This document shows, piece by piece, positions 63,771 through 64,000 of a stretch of DNA of 64,000 nucleotides (its first letter is position 1; each line of letters starts with the position of its first letter). The position numbers and the translations under genes were made by a program. The notes beneath the pieces were generated by a model. It was not told the origin of the DNA. It saw nothing but the letters and a program-made list of their open reading frames with translations, and ran no database searches. Source of the stretch: Membranipora membranacea (taxonomy: Eukaryota; Bryozoa; Gymnolaemata; Cheilostomatida; Membraniporidae); contig OU612069.1 of assembly GCA_914767715.1 (NCBI GenBank), forward strand, positions 18,225,387 to 18,289,386, read 5' to 3'.

Positions 63771-64000
63771 TTGTTCTTTTTGAATTCTGTTTCTGGTTAT
63801 ATGCAGCAGAATAGTGGCGTAATAGTCATTTTACAGCCTTGTTTGGGTATATCACAATATATACATCAAATAAAAAACATTATATGCAAGTGACAATTAA
63901 TTGGGTAGTAAGAACAAAATGTTAACCGGGTTGAAATATCTGTTTCGAGAATAGGCATTAAAATGAATTAAGGCGGCAGATTGAATTAAATTGAACATGG

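Overview
The window is nuclear DNA of an AT-rich invertebrate animal. The evidence is split, phase-matched exons with GT-AG introns, metazoan extracellular domains (CUB, calcium-binding EGF, NHL-type propeller, C-type lectin), a eukaryotic tRNA gene, tRNA-derived SINEs and many short inverted-repeat transposons. The phylum cannot be fixed from the sequence alone. No bacterial genes, operons or CRISPR arrays are present.

1-16.5 kb (+ strand): part of a large secreted or cell-surface protein made of a tandem 688-residue module. Each module has two EGF domains followed by five CUB domains, encoded by 14 exons (2064 coding bases). Copy A fills 1-7211, copy B 7212-14788, and copy C is cut off near 16.53 kb, before its EGF exons. 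Copies A and B are almost identical, introns included, for their first 2.8 kb and then diverge, as expected after recent gene conversion or a recent duplication. A 21-base microexon joins CUB to EGF in all three copies.

16.5-22.3 kb: relics and repeats. These are a TIR element carrying a tRNA-like segment, a degenerate sushi-like fragment, a 1.1 kb GCAGTA-type minisatellite and a CUB-like exon of unclear status.

22.4-26.5 kb (+ strand): a complete seven-exon gene model for a secreted 612-residue protein, with signal peptide, NHL-like propeller, Thr/Pro/Lys linker and two copies of a small cysteine module.

26.5-44.5 kb: mostly non-genic. It holds fold-back elements, a SINE cluster with an 11-base minisatellite, a TTAA-flanked MITE pair in inverted orientation, a 116-base near-perfect hairpin and old direct repeats.

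44.6-49.1 kb (- strand): a complete six-exon gene model for a secreted 334-residue protein with two C-type lectin domains. Introns between coding exons are all phase 1.

49.3-64 kb: more MITEs, one with a nested insertion flanked by 9-bp repeats; a tRNA-Lys(TTT) gene at 52.35 kb; a possible two-exon small membrane protein at 53.7 kb; decayed transposon-related coding pieces on the - strand (possible piggyBac-like, GQNKN-family, PHD-like and FLYWCH-like); and an 82-bp palindromic satellite near the right end. Assignments rest on reading translations and splice signals by eye; no database search was run.
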